From contig JAICZH010000021.1 in assembly GCA_025933775.1 (NCBI GenBank), positions 1 through 38,733 of the forward strand: 38,733 nt of DNA, written 5' to 3'. Made by a program: the position numbers and the translations under genes. Positions 1 through 8,390 of this stretch are shown here, one piece after another. Below the pieces are notes generated by a model. It saw only the letters and a list, made by a program, of their open reading frames with translations, was not told where the DNA came from and did not search any database. Within the stretch, counting starts at the first letter, position 1. Each line of letters starts with the position of its first letter. Source of the stretch: Chitinophagaceae bacterium (GTDB taxonomy: Bacteria; Bacteroidota; Bacteroidia; Chitinophagales; Chitinophagaceae).

Positions 1-88
1 AAGAAATCTTATTTTTTTTAATCTCCCGTTTTAATATCTCAATATCGGAATCGCTTAACAGAAGTGTTTCTTGATTAAATGAATACAT
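1..88 (-). CDS. Possible 5' end of an unidentified protein, cut by the window edge
   Basis: An open reading frame starts at an ATG at 88-86 and runs off the left edge. Its visible N-terminus reads MYSFNQETLLLSDSDIEILK, followed by a Lys-rich stretch. It begins about 45 bases after the DsbD stop on the same strand, so it could be the next gene of that run. The frame is open further upstream too, into the DsbD 3' end. The product is not recognised and only about 29 residues are visible, so this may be chance. Confidence 0.3.
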   Translation of the reverse strand, partial: MYSFNQETLLLSDSDIEILKREIKKNKIS

Positions 89-131
89 CAGCCTTTGATT
101 ATATGAAATTTTTTGCTCTTGTTGAATTTCT

Positions 132-1724
132 TTACTGGAATCTTTTTTTATTTTCTGCTTTTACTTCATTCAATATAGAAATAAACCGCTGCACATCGGG
201 ATCGTAGCCTCCGGAATTTTTAATAACCTTTCCGCTTTCATCTGTAAAAACATATTGCGGTTGTGCATTAGAGTTGGCAATCATCGCTTCTTTATCGAGA
301 TTTTTTGCGCCAACTGTTTTGATAGATGATTGATCGAAAGTGGAAATATATTTTTCGCTATCGGGCAATTCTTTTTTTTCATCTACATACAATGAAACCA
401 CTACAAAATCATTATGCAATATTTTACTTACTTCTGGTTTTGATAAAACTTCTGCTTCCATCTTGCGGCAATTGGCGCAGCTATGTCCTGTAAAATCTAT
501 CATCACAGGTTTGTTCATTGCTTTTGCTGCGGCGATGGCTTCATCATAATCAAAAAAAGTTTCAACACCTGCAATTTCTGAACCGAGAATATCAGTATAT
601 TTTTTTGGCTTAATGTATGCAACCGTTTTATTTGTATTTGATGAATCATTAGCAGCATTAAGCTGGCTGTTTCTTATTAATTTCTCTAAATTAAAATCCT
701 GTGTTTTATTTTCTGGAAGCCAGCCGCTGATTGCATTTAACGGAGCGCCCCATAATCCCGGAATCATATAAACAGTAAATGCAAGGGGAATAATTGCAAA
801 TAATAATCTTGTTACCGAAAGATGCGGATGCCCATATTCGTTTAATGGCAAATGATCGTCGTGGCTGAATTTTATTTTACCTAATAAATAAAAACCCAGC
901 AAACCAAAAATAATAATCCATAATGAAAGATATACTTCGCGGTCGAGCAGCCTCCAATGATAAGCCAGGTCAGCATTTGATAAAAATTTTAATGCCATGG
1001 CAATTTCAATAAAGCCAAAACAAACTTTTAATGTATTTAGCCATCCGCCCGACTTTGCAATTTTATTAAGCAATCCCGGGAAGAAAGCAAAGAATGCAAA
1101 CGGCAATGCAATGGCCAGTGAAAATCCAAGAAAGCCTGCAATTGGTCCAAGCCTTTCTTTTTGTTGGGTTACATCAATCAATAAATTTCCAATGAAGGGA
1201 GCTGTGCATGAAAATGAAACCAACACCAATGTAAGCGCCATAAAAAAGATGCCTGAAAAGCTTTGTGTGCCTGCTTTTGAATCAACCTTGTTTGCCCATG
1301 CTGATGGCAATCTTATTTCAAAAGCGCCGAGAAAAGATATGCCGAAAAACATGAATAATACAAAAACAAAAATATTGAAAACCGCGCTGGTTGATATTTG
1401 ATACAAAGTATCTTTTCCAAAAATTAAAGTAAGCACAAATGCAAAAAAAGTAAATATGGCAACGATGGAAACAGAATACAGTACTGCATTTTTTATTCCC
1501 TGCATTCGCGACTGGCTTCGTTTTAAAAAGAAAGTAACCGTAACCGGAAACATGGCATACAGGCATGGCTGTAATACCGAAATAAATCCCCAACGCAAGC
1601 CGTCGAGAAATGTATGTCCTAACGTTTTATTAGTTGTGATGGATTGCGCTGTTGCATTTTCATTTAAAAAGAATAAAGCAATACAACATAAAATAACAGG
1701 AATAAAAAATTTAAAAAATTTCAT
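132..1724 (-). CDS. dsbD: DsbD-type thiol:disulfide reductase, membrane and thioredoxin domains
   Basis: Inner-membrane protein (530 aa) that moves electrons from cytoplasmic thioredoxin to periplasmic thiol proteins. Residues 1-27 look like a signal peptide ending ATAQ. Residues 38-335 are a multi-helix CcdA/DsbD-beta domain with the expected Cys pair (C54 in LQPCLYAMFP, C173 in SFSCTAPF). The C-terminal thioredoxin-like domain has C416-A-N-C419 in GHSCANCRKME. The N-terminal DsbD-alpha domain of the E. coli protein is missing. A separate secreted DsbD-alpha-like protein is encoded 69 bp upstream on the same strand, so the enzyme appears to be split in two. The family assignment is secure and the electron route is inferred from family knowledge. 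Confidence 0.9.
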   Translation of the reverse strand: MKFFKFFIPVILCCIALFFLNENATAQSITTNKTLGHTFLDGLRWGFISVLQPCLYAMFPVTVTFFLKRSQSRMQGIKNAVLYSVSIVAIFTFFAFVLTLIFGKDTLYQISTSAVFNIFVFVLFMFFGISFLGAFEIRLPSAWANKVDSKAGTQSFSGIFFMALTLVLVSFSCTAPFIGNLLIDVTQQKERLGPIAGFLGFSLAIALPFAFFAFFPGLLNKIAKSGGWLNTLKVCFGFIEIAMALKFLSNADLAYHWRLLDREVYLSLWIIIFGLLGFYLLGKIKFSHDDHLPLNEYGHPHLSVTRLLFAIIPLAFTVYMIPGLWGAPLNAISGWLPENKTQDFNLEKLIRNSQLNAANDSSNTNKTVAYIKPKKYTDILGSEIAGVETFFDYDEAIAAAKAMNKPVMIDFTGHSCANCRKMEAEVLSKPEVSKILHNDFVVVSLYVDEKKELPDSEKYISTFDQSSIKTVGAKNLDKEAMIANSNAQPQYVFTDESGKVIKNSGGYDPDVQRFISILNEVKAENKKRFQ

Positions 1725-1793
1725 GTTTTTATTTAAAAAAATAGGACAACAATAAAAGTTATCCTATTAAAATTACTGTATCAATTTTTAATT

Positions 1794-2231
1794 TTAAAGA
1801 GCTATATCAAATGCAATGGTTTTTGGCGGCAAACATATTTTATCATTGCAAACCATATATTCAATAGTGCCTGAAACTTTTTTTGCGCCGGGCGCTACTT
1901 TTACCGTTTGAATAAAATCAACATTTTGTTCAAAATATTTTTGATCTACTTTAAATTCTTTTTCAAAAACAGTTTTTAATTTACCTGCTTCTTTTGTTTT
2001 TCCAATTTCTTTTGCATTGGTGAAAGTGAGCGCTGTAGCCTGTGCGCCGCCGTCAGGGTTGTAGATTGAATAAATATGCCACTCTGGTTCCACTGCAGTT
2101 TTTATATGCACTTCGTATTGATGGTTGCTTTTTTTTACTGCGCTGTAGCTGAACTTTACAGGATTTAATATTTGTGCAAACGAGGTTTGAATTATAAAAG
2201 CTGATAAAAGTGTAAAGATTATTTTTTTCAT
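1794..2231 (-). CDS. Secreted DsbD-alpha-like domain protein
   Basis: A 145-aa protein with an N-terminal signal peptide (MKKIIFTLLSAFIIQTSFAQ). The remainder resembles the immunoglobulin-like N-terminal domain of DsbD: an early W-H-I-Y-S region and a VCNDKICLPPK segment near residues 127-137, which holds the CxxxxC redox pair. It sits directly upstream of the DsbD core, which lacks this domain. The likely role is the periplasmic acceptor arm that passes electrons from DsbD to client proteins. The fold call rests on motif and context. Confidence 0.8.
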   Translation of the reverse strand: MKKIIFTLLSAFIIQTSFAQILNPVKFSYSAVKKSNHQYEVHIKTAVEPEWHIYSIYNPDGGAQATALTFTNAKEIGKTKEAGKLKTVFEKEFKVDQKYFEQNVDFIQTVKVAPGAKKVSGTIEYMVCNDKICLPPKTIAFDIAL

Positions 2232-2308
2232 TTATTTCTGTTTGTGCAATAATATAAAATAATAAACGGTATTGCTGCAATATTAGTTTTATCAGGTGAT
2301 TTTTTAAC

Positions 2309-2980
2309 TTAATTTATAGAAAACAAATCTGAAAATATTTGTTTGCCATCGGTATTGCCGAGTAAAGTACTGCAGGCTCTTTCAGGATGAGGCATCATGC
2401 CAAAAACATTTCTTTGTTTATTACAAATTCCTGCAATATTATTGATGGAACCATTGGGTGAATAATCAACAGCGCAAAGCCCTTCGCTATTGCAATAACG
2501 ATAAAGTATCTGATTATTTTTTTGTAAATCATTTAAAATATTTTCATTGGCAAAATATCTACCTTCACCATGCGCCACAGGAATTTTTAAAACTTTTTTT
2601 TCTTTACTATTTTCATTAGTCAAAAAAATATTTTTACAAACAAATTGCATGTTTCCATTGCGTAAAAGAACTCCAGACAACAAACCGCTTTCGCATAAAA
2701 TCTGAAATCCATTGCAGATACCTAACACTTTTCCGCCATTATTTGCAAACTCAATCACACTTTGCATCATTGGGCTGAAACGGGCTATGGCGCCGCATCG
2801 CAGGTAATCGCCAAAGCTAAAGCCGCCGGGCAATACAATGCAATCTTCTTTAGTGAACATAGAAAGGTCTTTGTCTTTATGCCACAAAGTAATTACCTCC
2901 TGATGCAAATCATTTTTCAAAGCATCAATCATATCTCTGTCGCAATTAGAGCCGGGAAAAATTACCACGCCGAATTTCAT
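2309..2980 (-). CDS. purQ: Phosphoribosylformylglycinamidine synthase, glutaminase subunit PurQ
   Basis: Class I glutamine amidotransferase (223 aa) that supplies ammonia from glutamine for FGAM formation in de novo purine synthesis. Visible features are the N-terminal FPGSNCDRD, the nucleophile elbow GICNGFQILCE with C89, and the H198/E200 part of the triad in MMPHPER. The length matches stand-alone PurQ, which works with separate PurL and PurS. Those partners are not in this window. It starts at the first ATG, divergent from the TMEM175-like gene. Confidence 0.95.
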   Translation of the reverse strand: MKFGVVIFPGSNCDRDMIDALKNDLHQEVITLWHKDKDLSMFTKEDCIVLPGGFSFGDYLRCGAIARFSPMMQSVIEFANNGGKVLGICNGFQILCESGLLSGVLLRNGNMQFVCKNIFLTNENSKEKKVLKIPVAHGEGRYFANENILNDLQKNNQILYRYCNSEGLCAVDYSPNGSINNIAGICNKQRNVFGMMPHPERACSTLLGNTDGKQIFSDLFSIN

Positions 2981-3021
2981 TTTATTAATTGATTTTGCTG
3001 GTGCAAAAATACTAATTGTTG

Positions 3022-3097
3022 ATCACAGATTAGAGAGATTAAATGATTACACAGATTAAAAAAATCCGCGCCATCCATAAATCCTTTAATCTGTGAT
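3022..3097. repeat. Inverted repeat with a third internal copy in the purQ/TMEM175 spacer
   Basis: ATCACAGATTA at 3022-3032 is the exact reverse complement of TAATCTGTGAT at 3087-3097. A third, degenerate direct copy (ACACAGATTAAA) lies at 3049-3060. The spacer separates two divergent genes, so this could be an operator. The repetitive look also fits a decayed dispersed repeat. Confidence 0.55.
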
Positions 3098-3137
3098 TAA
3101 GATTTGTTTTAACTTAGCTGATTAATAATCTCCAACA

Positions 3138-3797
3138 ATGCATATCCAAACTATCTCTAAAGGAACGGGACGGATTGAAGCGTTTAGCGATGGTGTTTTT
3201 GCGATTGCTATCACGCTGCTTGTACTCGATATTCATGTGCCTGTTGTAAAAGATAATGAATCATTATTTCCGGCGCTTTTAAAAAATTGGCATACGTATT
3301 TAGCTTTTCTCATCGGTTTTTTTACATTATTGGTTTGCTGGATCAATCATCATTATATGTTTGAACTTATTTCCAAAAAAAATGATGTATTGTTATTGTT
3401 AAATGGATTTAAATTATTGGTAGTATCGTTTACGCCATTTGCCACAGCTTTACTTGCAGATTATATCGGCACGGCTCATCAGCAAATGGCGATTTCTATT
3501 TACGCAGCAAATTTTTTTCTGATGGGAACTTCAATGACTTGCATATGGGTTTATGCCAATAATAATGAATTAACTGCATCTGAGTCTTCTCAAATTTTAA
3601 AAGCAGCTACAAAATTTTTTGTATTTGCTTTCATTTTATCCGGTTCTATTTTTATTGTTTCTTTTATAAGTATTCCGGTTAGCCTGATTTTATTTGGAAT
3701 TATGTTTTTGATTTTTGTTTTTCCAAAGGACAGGGTGCGTCGTTTATCTGCAAAGGAAAAAGAATATTTAAAAAAGGAACAACCTGTTTTATCTTAA
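3138..3797 (+). CDS. TMEM175/DUF1211 family membrane protein, probable potassium channel
   Basis: A 219-aa integral membrane protein with about six hydrophobic helices. The first helix carries the family hallmark RIEAFSDGVFAIAITLLVLD (residues 12-31), the pore-lining helix of bacterial TMEM175 channels, which lack the usual K+ selectivity filter. A second conserved patch, CWINHHYMFE, lies near residue 75. The C-terminus is basic and Lys-rich. Bacterial TMEM175 proteins conduct K+ as tetramers; that role is inherited from the family. It is a single gene, divergent from purQ and convergent with pntB. Confidence 0.85.
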   Translation: MHIQTISKGTGRIEAFSDGVFAIAITLLVLDIHVPVVKDNESLFPALLKNWHTYLAFLIGFFTLLVCWINHHYMFELISKKNDVLLLLNGFKLLVVSFTPFATALLADYIGTAHQQMAISIYAANFFLMGTSMTCIWVYANNNELTASESSQILKAATKFFVFAFILSGSIFIVSFISIPVSLILFGIMFLIFVFPKDRVRRLSAKEKEYLKKEQPVLS

Positions 3798-3903
3798 ACT
3801 AAAACTAAATTGATGGCAAAGTATAAATTTTGCTAAAAAAATAGTTTAAAAAAAGGAAAAGAAAAAATCTTCGTTTACCCATCACCGTTAGTACCCTCAA
3901 TCA

Positions 3904-5331
3904 TTACACATTCTTCAATTCAGCAATCAGATTCTGCAATACTTTTTTTGCATCGCCAAAAAGCATGGATGTTTTGGGTTGAGAGAACAAATCATTTTCA
4001 ATTCCTGCATAGCCGGGCTTCATGCTCCTTTTATTTACAATAACCGTTTTTGCCAATTCCACTTCCAGCACGGGCATCCCATAAATGGGCGATGAAGGAT
4101 CATTTTTTGCAGCAGGATTTACCACATCATTGGCACCTAAAATTAATACCACATCAGTAGTTTTAAATTCTTCATTGGCGTCATCCATTTCCAATAATTT
4201 ATCATAGTTTACATCTGCTTCGGCCAGTAAAACATTCATGTGGCCCGGCATACGGCCTGCCACCGGATGAATAGCATATTTCACTTCAACCCCTTTTTCT
4301 TCCAATGCTTTTTCCAATTCATGACAACTGTGCTGCGCTTGCGCAACCGCAAGTCCATAGCCAGGAACAATCATTACTTTTTTAGAATAAGCCATTAGCA
4401 TAGCCGCATCGCTCACAGAAATTTCTTTATAACTACCATGCGTACCCGAAGATGTTGCAGTTGCATTTTTTGGTCCGCCAAAGGAACCGATCAAAACATT
4501 TTTTAAACTCCGGTTCATTGCACGGCACATTAATATGGTAAGCAATGTTCCTGCAGCGCCTACTAAAATTCCGCCGGTAAGCATGGCTTTGTTATCATAC
4601 AAAAATCCGCCACATGCAGCAGCAACACCGGTAAAAGAATTTAATAATGAAATTACCACAGGCATATCTGCGCCGCCAATGGGAAGTACGAAAAATACAC
4701 CGTACAAAAGCGCTAATGCAACCGTAATAAAAAACGGAACATTGGCAATTCTCACATTAGTGCAATAAGCAACCACTGCCGATGCTACAACCAAAAGGAG
4801 AATAAGTAAATTAATAAAATGCTGTCCTTTAAATGCAAAATCTTTTATACTTCCATTCAATTTTCCCCATGCAATCATACTTCCTGCAAATGAGACACTG
4901 CCGATAATTGTTCCGGCAATGATGGCAAGATAATGGCCGAAAGAAACAACATTTGAAAACGAATTTGAATCTAATAAACGGTTTGCACGAAAGACATAAT
5001 CAAATTCTACCATTGAAATTAATGCAGCACATGCGCCGCCCATCCCATTGAAAAAGCTTACCAGCTCTGGCATTGCGGTCATCTTCACTTTTTTGGCAAT
5101 AAGCGTTCCGGTAATAATTCCAATAATGATTGCTGAAAATATCCATAAATAGTTTCCTAATTTTTTTCCATCATCTTCATATAAAAAAATAGTGCCGGCA
5201 ATAGCAATGATCATTCCTCCTGCTGCGATTAAATTTCCTTTTCTGGCAGATGCAGGATTCGATAACATTTTTAAACCAATAATAAATGTTACAGAAGCGA
5301 TGAGATAGCAAATGGATAAAATTCCCGACAT
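3904..5331 (-). CDS. pntB: NAD(P) transhydrogenase subunit beta
   Basis: 475-aa membrane subunit of the proton-translocating transhydrogenase (NADH + NADP+ to NAD+ + NADPH). The N-terminal two thirds are about nine transmembrane helices. The C-terminal third is the NADP(H)-binding dIII domain with GYGLAVAQAQH, the HPVAGRMPGHMNVLLAE segment and VLILGANDVVNPAA. It is the last gene of the three-gene set and lies 138 bp after the small alpha-2 subunit. That spacer is filled with a short tandem repeat. Confidence 0.95.
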   Translation of the reverse strand: MSGILSICYLIASVTFIIGLKMLSNPASARKGNLIAAGGMIIAIAGTIFLYEDDGKKLGNYLWIFSAIIIGIITGTLIAKKVKMTAMPELVSFFNGMGGACAALISMVEFDYVFRANRLLDSNSFSNVVSFGHYLAIIAGTIIGSVSFAGSMIAWGKLNGSIKDFAFKGQHFINLLILLLVVASAVVAYCTNVRIANVPFFITVALALLYGVFFVLPIGGADMPVVISLLNSFTGVAAACGGFLYDNKAMLTGGILVGAAGTLLTILMCRAMNRSLKNVLIGSFGGPKNATATSSGTHGSYKEISVSDAAMLMAYSKKVMIVPGYGLAVAQAQHSCHELEKALEEKGVEVKYAIHPVAGRMPGHMNVLLAEADVNYDKLLEMDDANEEFKTTDVVLILGANDVVNPAAKNDPSSPIYGMPVLEVELAKTVIVNKRSMKPGYAGIENDLFSQPKTSMLFGDAKKVLQNLIAELKNV

Positions 5332-5335
5332 TAAT

Positions 5336-5413
5336 TGTTGAATGTTTATTGTTGAATTGTTCTATTATTGAATTGTTGAATTGCTAAATTGTTGAATTGT
5401 TCTATTGTTGAAT
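5336..5413. repeat. Short tandem repeat between pntAB and pntB
   Basis: Imperfect tandem copies built from TTGTTGAATTG and TTCTATT fill the spacer just upstream of the pntB start. A separate doublet, CCTGAAA twice, follows at about 5454-5467. The repeat would be transcribed as part of the pnt leader. No open frame or stable hairpin is obvious. Confidence 0.7.
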
Positions 5414-5469
5414 CATTATTTAATTGTAATCATTTTATTCATGCAGCCCGTAACCTGAAACCTGAAACC

Positions 5470-5787
5470 TTACACCTTAGTTTTTTTCTTCCTGAACATT
5501 TCCAGCATTCTGTCGGTTACTACAAAACCTCCTACTACATTTAATGTTCCCAATACTACTGCAAGAAAACCTAAAATCAACGCCATGTAATTTCCACTCT
5601 CCGCTTTGCCCATTACGATGATGGCGCCGATGATTACAACACCATGAATCGCATTAGCGCCGCTCATCAATGGCGTGTGTAATACACTCGGCACTCTGCC
5701 AATAATTTCAATTCCTAAAAATATCATGAGTATTACAATATAGATCAGCTCTATATTTTGGCGTAAAAAATTAATTACTGTTTGCAT
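5470..5787 (-). CDS. pntAB: NAD(P) transhydrogenase subunit alpha part 2 (membrane domain)
   Basis: A 105-aa protein with three hydrophobic helices (residues about 12-30, 42-60 and 67-90). It matches the membrane part of the alpha subunit, which is a separate polypeptide in organisms such as Rhodospirillum rubrum. The motif HTPLMSGANAIHGVV (residues 37-51) is the conserved signature. The gene lies between the NAD-binding alpha-1 gene and pntB, all on one strand. It completes the membrane channel together with PntB. Confidence 0.92.
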   Translation of the reverse strand: MQTVINFLRQNIELIYIVILMIFLGIEIIGRVPSVLHTPLMSGANAIHGVVIIGAIIVMGKAESGNYMALILGFLAVVLGTLNVVGGFVVTDRMLEMFRKKKTKV

Positions 5788-5800
5788 AAAAAAAGTTTTT

Positions 5801-5840
5801 TAATTAGCTAATTGGCTAATTAGCTAATCAGCTAATTAGC
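5801..5840. repeat. TTAGCTAAT repeat overlapping the pntAA stop
   Basis: Four to five near copies of the self-complementary unit TAGCTAATTAGC lie between pntAA and pntAB. The repeat runs into pntAA: its last codons (L-I-S-stop) are made from it. The same unit, giving the same terminal LIS-stop, recurs at the end of the flavoprotein gene near 19.15 kb. Confidence 0.75.
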
Positions 5841-6928
5841 ATTTTACCATCATGCACCACACAAGTTCCATTTACCAAATCATCATCAAAATTTAAATTG
5901 AGTTTTCCTTCTTTATCTATTATTAATTGTAAAAAGTTAATGATATTTTTTCCATACATTTTACTAGCATCGTAAGGCATTGACGAGGCAAGATTAGAAT
6001 TGCCAACAATGCTCACACCATTGTAATTTATAATTTCGCCATTCTTTGTAACAGCAGTGTTACCGCCGGTTGCAGCCGCAAGGTCAATAATTACCGATCC
6101 GTTTTTCATCGTATCCAACATATCATTTGTAATTAATACCGGCGCTTTCTTCCCGGGAATTTGTGCAGTGGTTATTATAATATCAGCCTTTGCAACGCTT
6201 TCGGCAATTTTATTTTTTTGTTTTTGTAAAAATTCTTCTGATTGTTCTACTGCATAACCGCCGGCTTTGCTCACATCGGCTGCGCCTTCCACTTCAATAA
6301 ATTTTGCGCCAAGGCTCATCACTTCTTCTTTTACTGCAGGCCTTGTATCAAATACTTCTACCACTGCGCCTAATCTTCTTGCAGTGGCAATTGCCTGCAA
6401 ACCCGCTACACCTGCGCCTAATATTAAAACTTTTGCAGGCGGAATACTTCCTGCCGCAGTCATAAACATGGGAAAATATTTCGGGAACATATTAGCGGCA
6501 AGTAGCACAGATTTATAACCTGCAATATTTGCCTGGCTGCTGAGCACATCCATACTTTGCGCTCGCGTGGTACGGGGAAGCATATCAATGCTGAAAACGG
6601 TAACATTATTTTTTGCCAACGTTTCCATTATTGCATGATTGAACAATGGCTGATAATTGCCAAGTATAATTTTAGAATTTAATAATGTTATTTCATTTTG
6701 CTGAAAATTATTTATAGATAAAAGAATATCTGCATTGTGAAAAACCTCTTCTCTTGAAACAATCTTTGCGCCTGCTTCTTCATATTTTTTATTTGTTGCA
6801 AATGCATTTATTCCTGAATTATTTTCCACTAAAATATTTGCATTAATTTTTTTTAAAACGGATATATGTTCCGGCAGGATAGAGACTCTGGTTTCGGGTA
6901 TCGGTTCTTTTAAAACGCCAATCGTCAT
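5828..6928 (-). CDS. pntAA: NAD(P) transhydrogenase subunit alpha part 1 (NAD-binding)
   Basis: 366-aa soluble dI domain of transhydrogenase, which binds NAD(H). It shows the alanine dehydrogenase/PNT N-terminal signature (GVLKEPIPETRVSILPEH at residues 4-21), the Rossmann loop GAGVAGLQAIATARRLGA (about 170-187) and the RxxxQSMDVLSSQA segment. It is the first gene of the pnt operon. A TATATTTG element ends only four bases before the ATG, suggesting its own promoter and a very short leader. The C-terminus has been replaced or trimmed by an intergenic repeat. Confidence 0.94.
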   Translation of the reverse strand: MTIGVLKEPIPETRVSILPEHISVLKKINANILVENNSGINAFATNKKYEEAGAKIVSREEVFHNADILLSINNFQQNEITLLNSKIILGNYQPLFNHAIMETLAKNNVTVFSIDMLPRTTRAQSMDVLSSQANIAGYKSVLLAANMFPKYFPMFMTAAGSIPPAKVLILGAGVAGLQAIATARRLGAVVEVFDTRPAVKEEVMSLGAKFIEVEGAADVSKAGGYAVEQSEEFLQKQKNKIAESVAKADIIITTAQIPGKKAPVLITNDMLDTMKNGSVIIDLAAATGGNTAVTKNGEIINYNGVSIVGNSNLASSMPYDASKMYGKNIINFLQLIIDKEGKLNLNFDDDLVNGTCVVHDGKMLIS

Positions 6929-6932
6929 AACT

Positions 6933-6940
6933 CAAATATA
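6933..6940 (-). promoter_or_regulatory. Candidate -7 element for pntAA (TATATTTG)
   Basis: An exact match to the Bacteroidota TAnnTTTG -7 consensus, four bases upstream of the pntAA ATG. If used, the mRNA would be nearly leaderless. No well-placed -33 TTTG is seen; one TTTG lies 16 bases further upstream, closer than usual. Confidence 0.45.
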
Positions 6941-6961
6941 TGCTTGTAAGATATTACAAAT

Positions 6962-7780
6962 TTAAAATCTTATTGCAAAATGTTGTTTTATTATAAAATC
7001 AGGATTAAAAAAAACAATCCCAATAAAAAAAAGATCAATAGTTAATTTCACTGAGTCGTGCTGCTGTATTAGCTTCCACGCTTCTTCCATTTCTGTGCTC
7101 CAGTGAATGTCATCAAAAACAAAAATGGAATGTGCCGTTGATTTTTTTAGCAAAGAAAAAAAATAATTAAGCGTTGGCTCTTTGCGATGATTGCCATCAA
7201 TAAAAGCAAAATCTATTTTTTTTATTTCATGTAATGCAGGTAAAAATGTGTCATCAAAGTTTCCTTTTATTAAACGAATGTTTAATAGTTTTAATTGATT
7301 AAAATTTTCATTGGCAATGGCCGCAATTTTTTGAGATCCTTCAAAAGTATATACCTCAGCGTTTTTATTGGCGAACGCAATGTAAGAAGTGGTAATTCCA
7401 AATGAAGTTCCCAATTCAATAATGGTTTCGGGATTATAATATTGTACCATTTTGAAAAGAAGCTGTGCAAATTTTTTATTCTTTAAAGAAGTGTTTGCAA
7501 TGGCATTTATTTTTCGTTTTTGTGTACCTGCCTGTCCGGTAGGCTGGTACATTATTGTGGATCCTGCGCCGAAATCTTCCACTTCAATTATCGTATTATT
7601 GCGATGAAGCTGATTGCGCAACAGTTCAATTTTATCATAGCAGTCATAAATTTTTTTATCATTTAAAACATGAATAACAAAATCGAAAACAAATGGAGAA
7701 TGAATGCCATGGCCTTTTCCGTTGTTTGCGGTAAAATAATAATCAAGATATTTTTTGGCTAATTGAAATCTCGAATACAT
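6962..7780 (-). CDS. Class I SAM-dependent methyltransferase
   Basis: A 272-aa protein with a central Rossmann methyltransferase domain: motif I IIELGTSFGITTSYIA, an acidic end of strand beta-2 (VYTFEG), and DFAFIDGNHRKEPTLNYF. This resembles the Methyltransf_24/O-methyltransferase group; the substrate is unknown. Residues near 78-87 (YQPTGQAGTQ) are encoded by a 27-bp DNA palindrome and appear to be an in-frame insertion between GAGS and the KRKINAIA region. It starts 10 bp after folA stops, so thyA, folA and this gene are probably co-transcribed. Confidence 0.8.
   Translation of the reverse strand: MYSRFQLAKKYLDYYFTANNGKGHGIHSPFVFDFVIHVLNDKKIYDCYDKIELLRNQLHRNNTIIEVEDFGAGSTIMYQPTGQAGTQKRKINAIANTSLKNKKFAQLLFKMVQYYNPETIIELGTSFGITTSYIAFANKNAEVYTFEGSQKIAAIANENFNQLKLLNIRLIKGNFDDTFLPALHEIKKIDFAFIDGNHRKEPTLNYFFSLLKKSTAHSIFVFDDIHWSTEMEEAWKLIQQHDSVKLTIDLFFIGIVFFNPDFIIKQHFAIRF
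7524..7550. repeat. GC-rich palindrome inserted in frame in the methyltransferase gene
   Basis: GTACC-T-GCCT, a seven-base loop, then AGGC-T-GGTAC: a 9-bp interrupted stem. On the coding strand it reads as YQPTGQAGT. It is far more GC-rich than the surrounding gene and looks like a mobile palindromic unit kept in frame. Confidence 0.7.
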
Positions 7781-7789
7781 CAGTAAAAT

Positions 7790-8287
7790 TTAAGCAGGCT
7801 CCTTTCTTTTCCAAACTTCAAATGTATATGGATAATTATTTTTATCATCTGCCGGAAAAGATTTTTCGCTTACCAGTTTCCATTTATTTTGATTTATTTC
7901 AGGATAAAAAGTATCGCCGGTTACATCGGCGTGTACCCGTGTGCGGTATATTTTGGAAACTATATCCATCGTTTGTTCAAAAATTTTTCCTCCGCCGATA
8001 ATAAAAATTTCTTTGGCATCGCTTTCTTTTGCTTTTTCAATGGCGTCATTAATATTATTTGCTATAAAAATTCCTTCAGGATGCCAATTGGTTTTTGTGG
8101 TAACAACAATATTTATTCTTCCGGGCAATGATTTTTTTAATGACTCATAAGTGTTTCTTCCCATGATTATCGGCATTCCCCATGTTTTATTTTTAAAATA
8201 AATAAAGTCGTTAGCGAGCTTCCATGGCAATGCATTGTGCGAGCCAATCACATTATTTTCTGAAGCGGCAACGATGTGGGAAAGCAT
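7790..8287 (-). CDS. folA: Dihydrofolate reductase
   Basis: Reduces dihydrofolate to tetrahydrofolate with NADPH, restoring the cofactor used by ThyA next door. The family N-terminus is clear from MLSHIVAASENNVIG, followed by LPWKLANDFIYFKNKT, the NADPH-binding MGRNTYESL and the FIIGGGKIFEQ loop. I place the start at 8287 (165 aa) because DHFR normally begins right before HIVAASENNVIG. The frame is open to an ATG at 8350, which would add 21 residues (including PKPSLRGLEGP) encoded largely by an inserted palindromic element. Whether that extension is translated is unresolved. Confidence 0.93.
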   Translation of the reverse strand: MLSHIVAASENNVIGSHNALPWKLANDFIYFKNKTWGMPIIMGRNTYESLKKSLPGRINIVVTTKTNWHPEGIFIANNINDAIEKAKESDAKEIFIIGGGKIFEQTMDIVSKIYRTRVHADVTGDTFYPEINQNKWKLVSEKSFPADDKNNYPYTFEVWKRKEPA

Positions 8288-8288
8288 A

Positions 8289-8389
8289 GGCCCCTCCAAA
8301 CCCCGAAGGGAAGGCTTAGGAAGTTCTTTTGCATTTGAGATTTCTTTCATAAAAAAAATTCTTTAAGCCCCCTTCGGGGATACAGGGGC
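8289..8389. mobile_element. MITE-like palindromic element between thyA and folA
   Basis: Two GC-rich arms in inverted orientation bound about 101 bp. One arm on the plus strand (8289-8323) begins GGCCCCTCCAAACCCCGAAG. The other, on the minus strand (8389-8361), begins GCCCCTGTATCCCCGAAGG and ends GGCTTAAAG. Both share GCCCCT, CCCCGAAGGG and GGCTTA. The interior is AT-rich. The element contains the upstream alternative folA ATG. A sequence matching one arm lies after the RemB-like gene at 24.8 kb. No transposase is encoded. Confidence 0.6.
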
Positions 8390-8390
8390 A

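Noticed and set aside
997-1401. 134-codon plus-strand frame inside dsbD
   Set aside because: It is a shadow of the DsbD membrane domain on the other strand.
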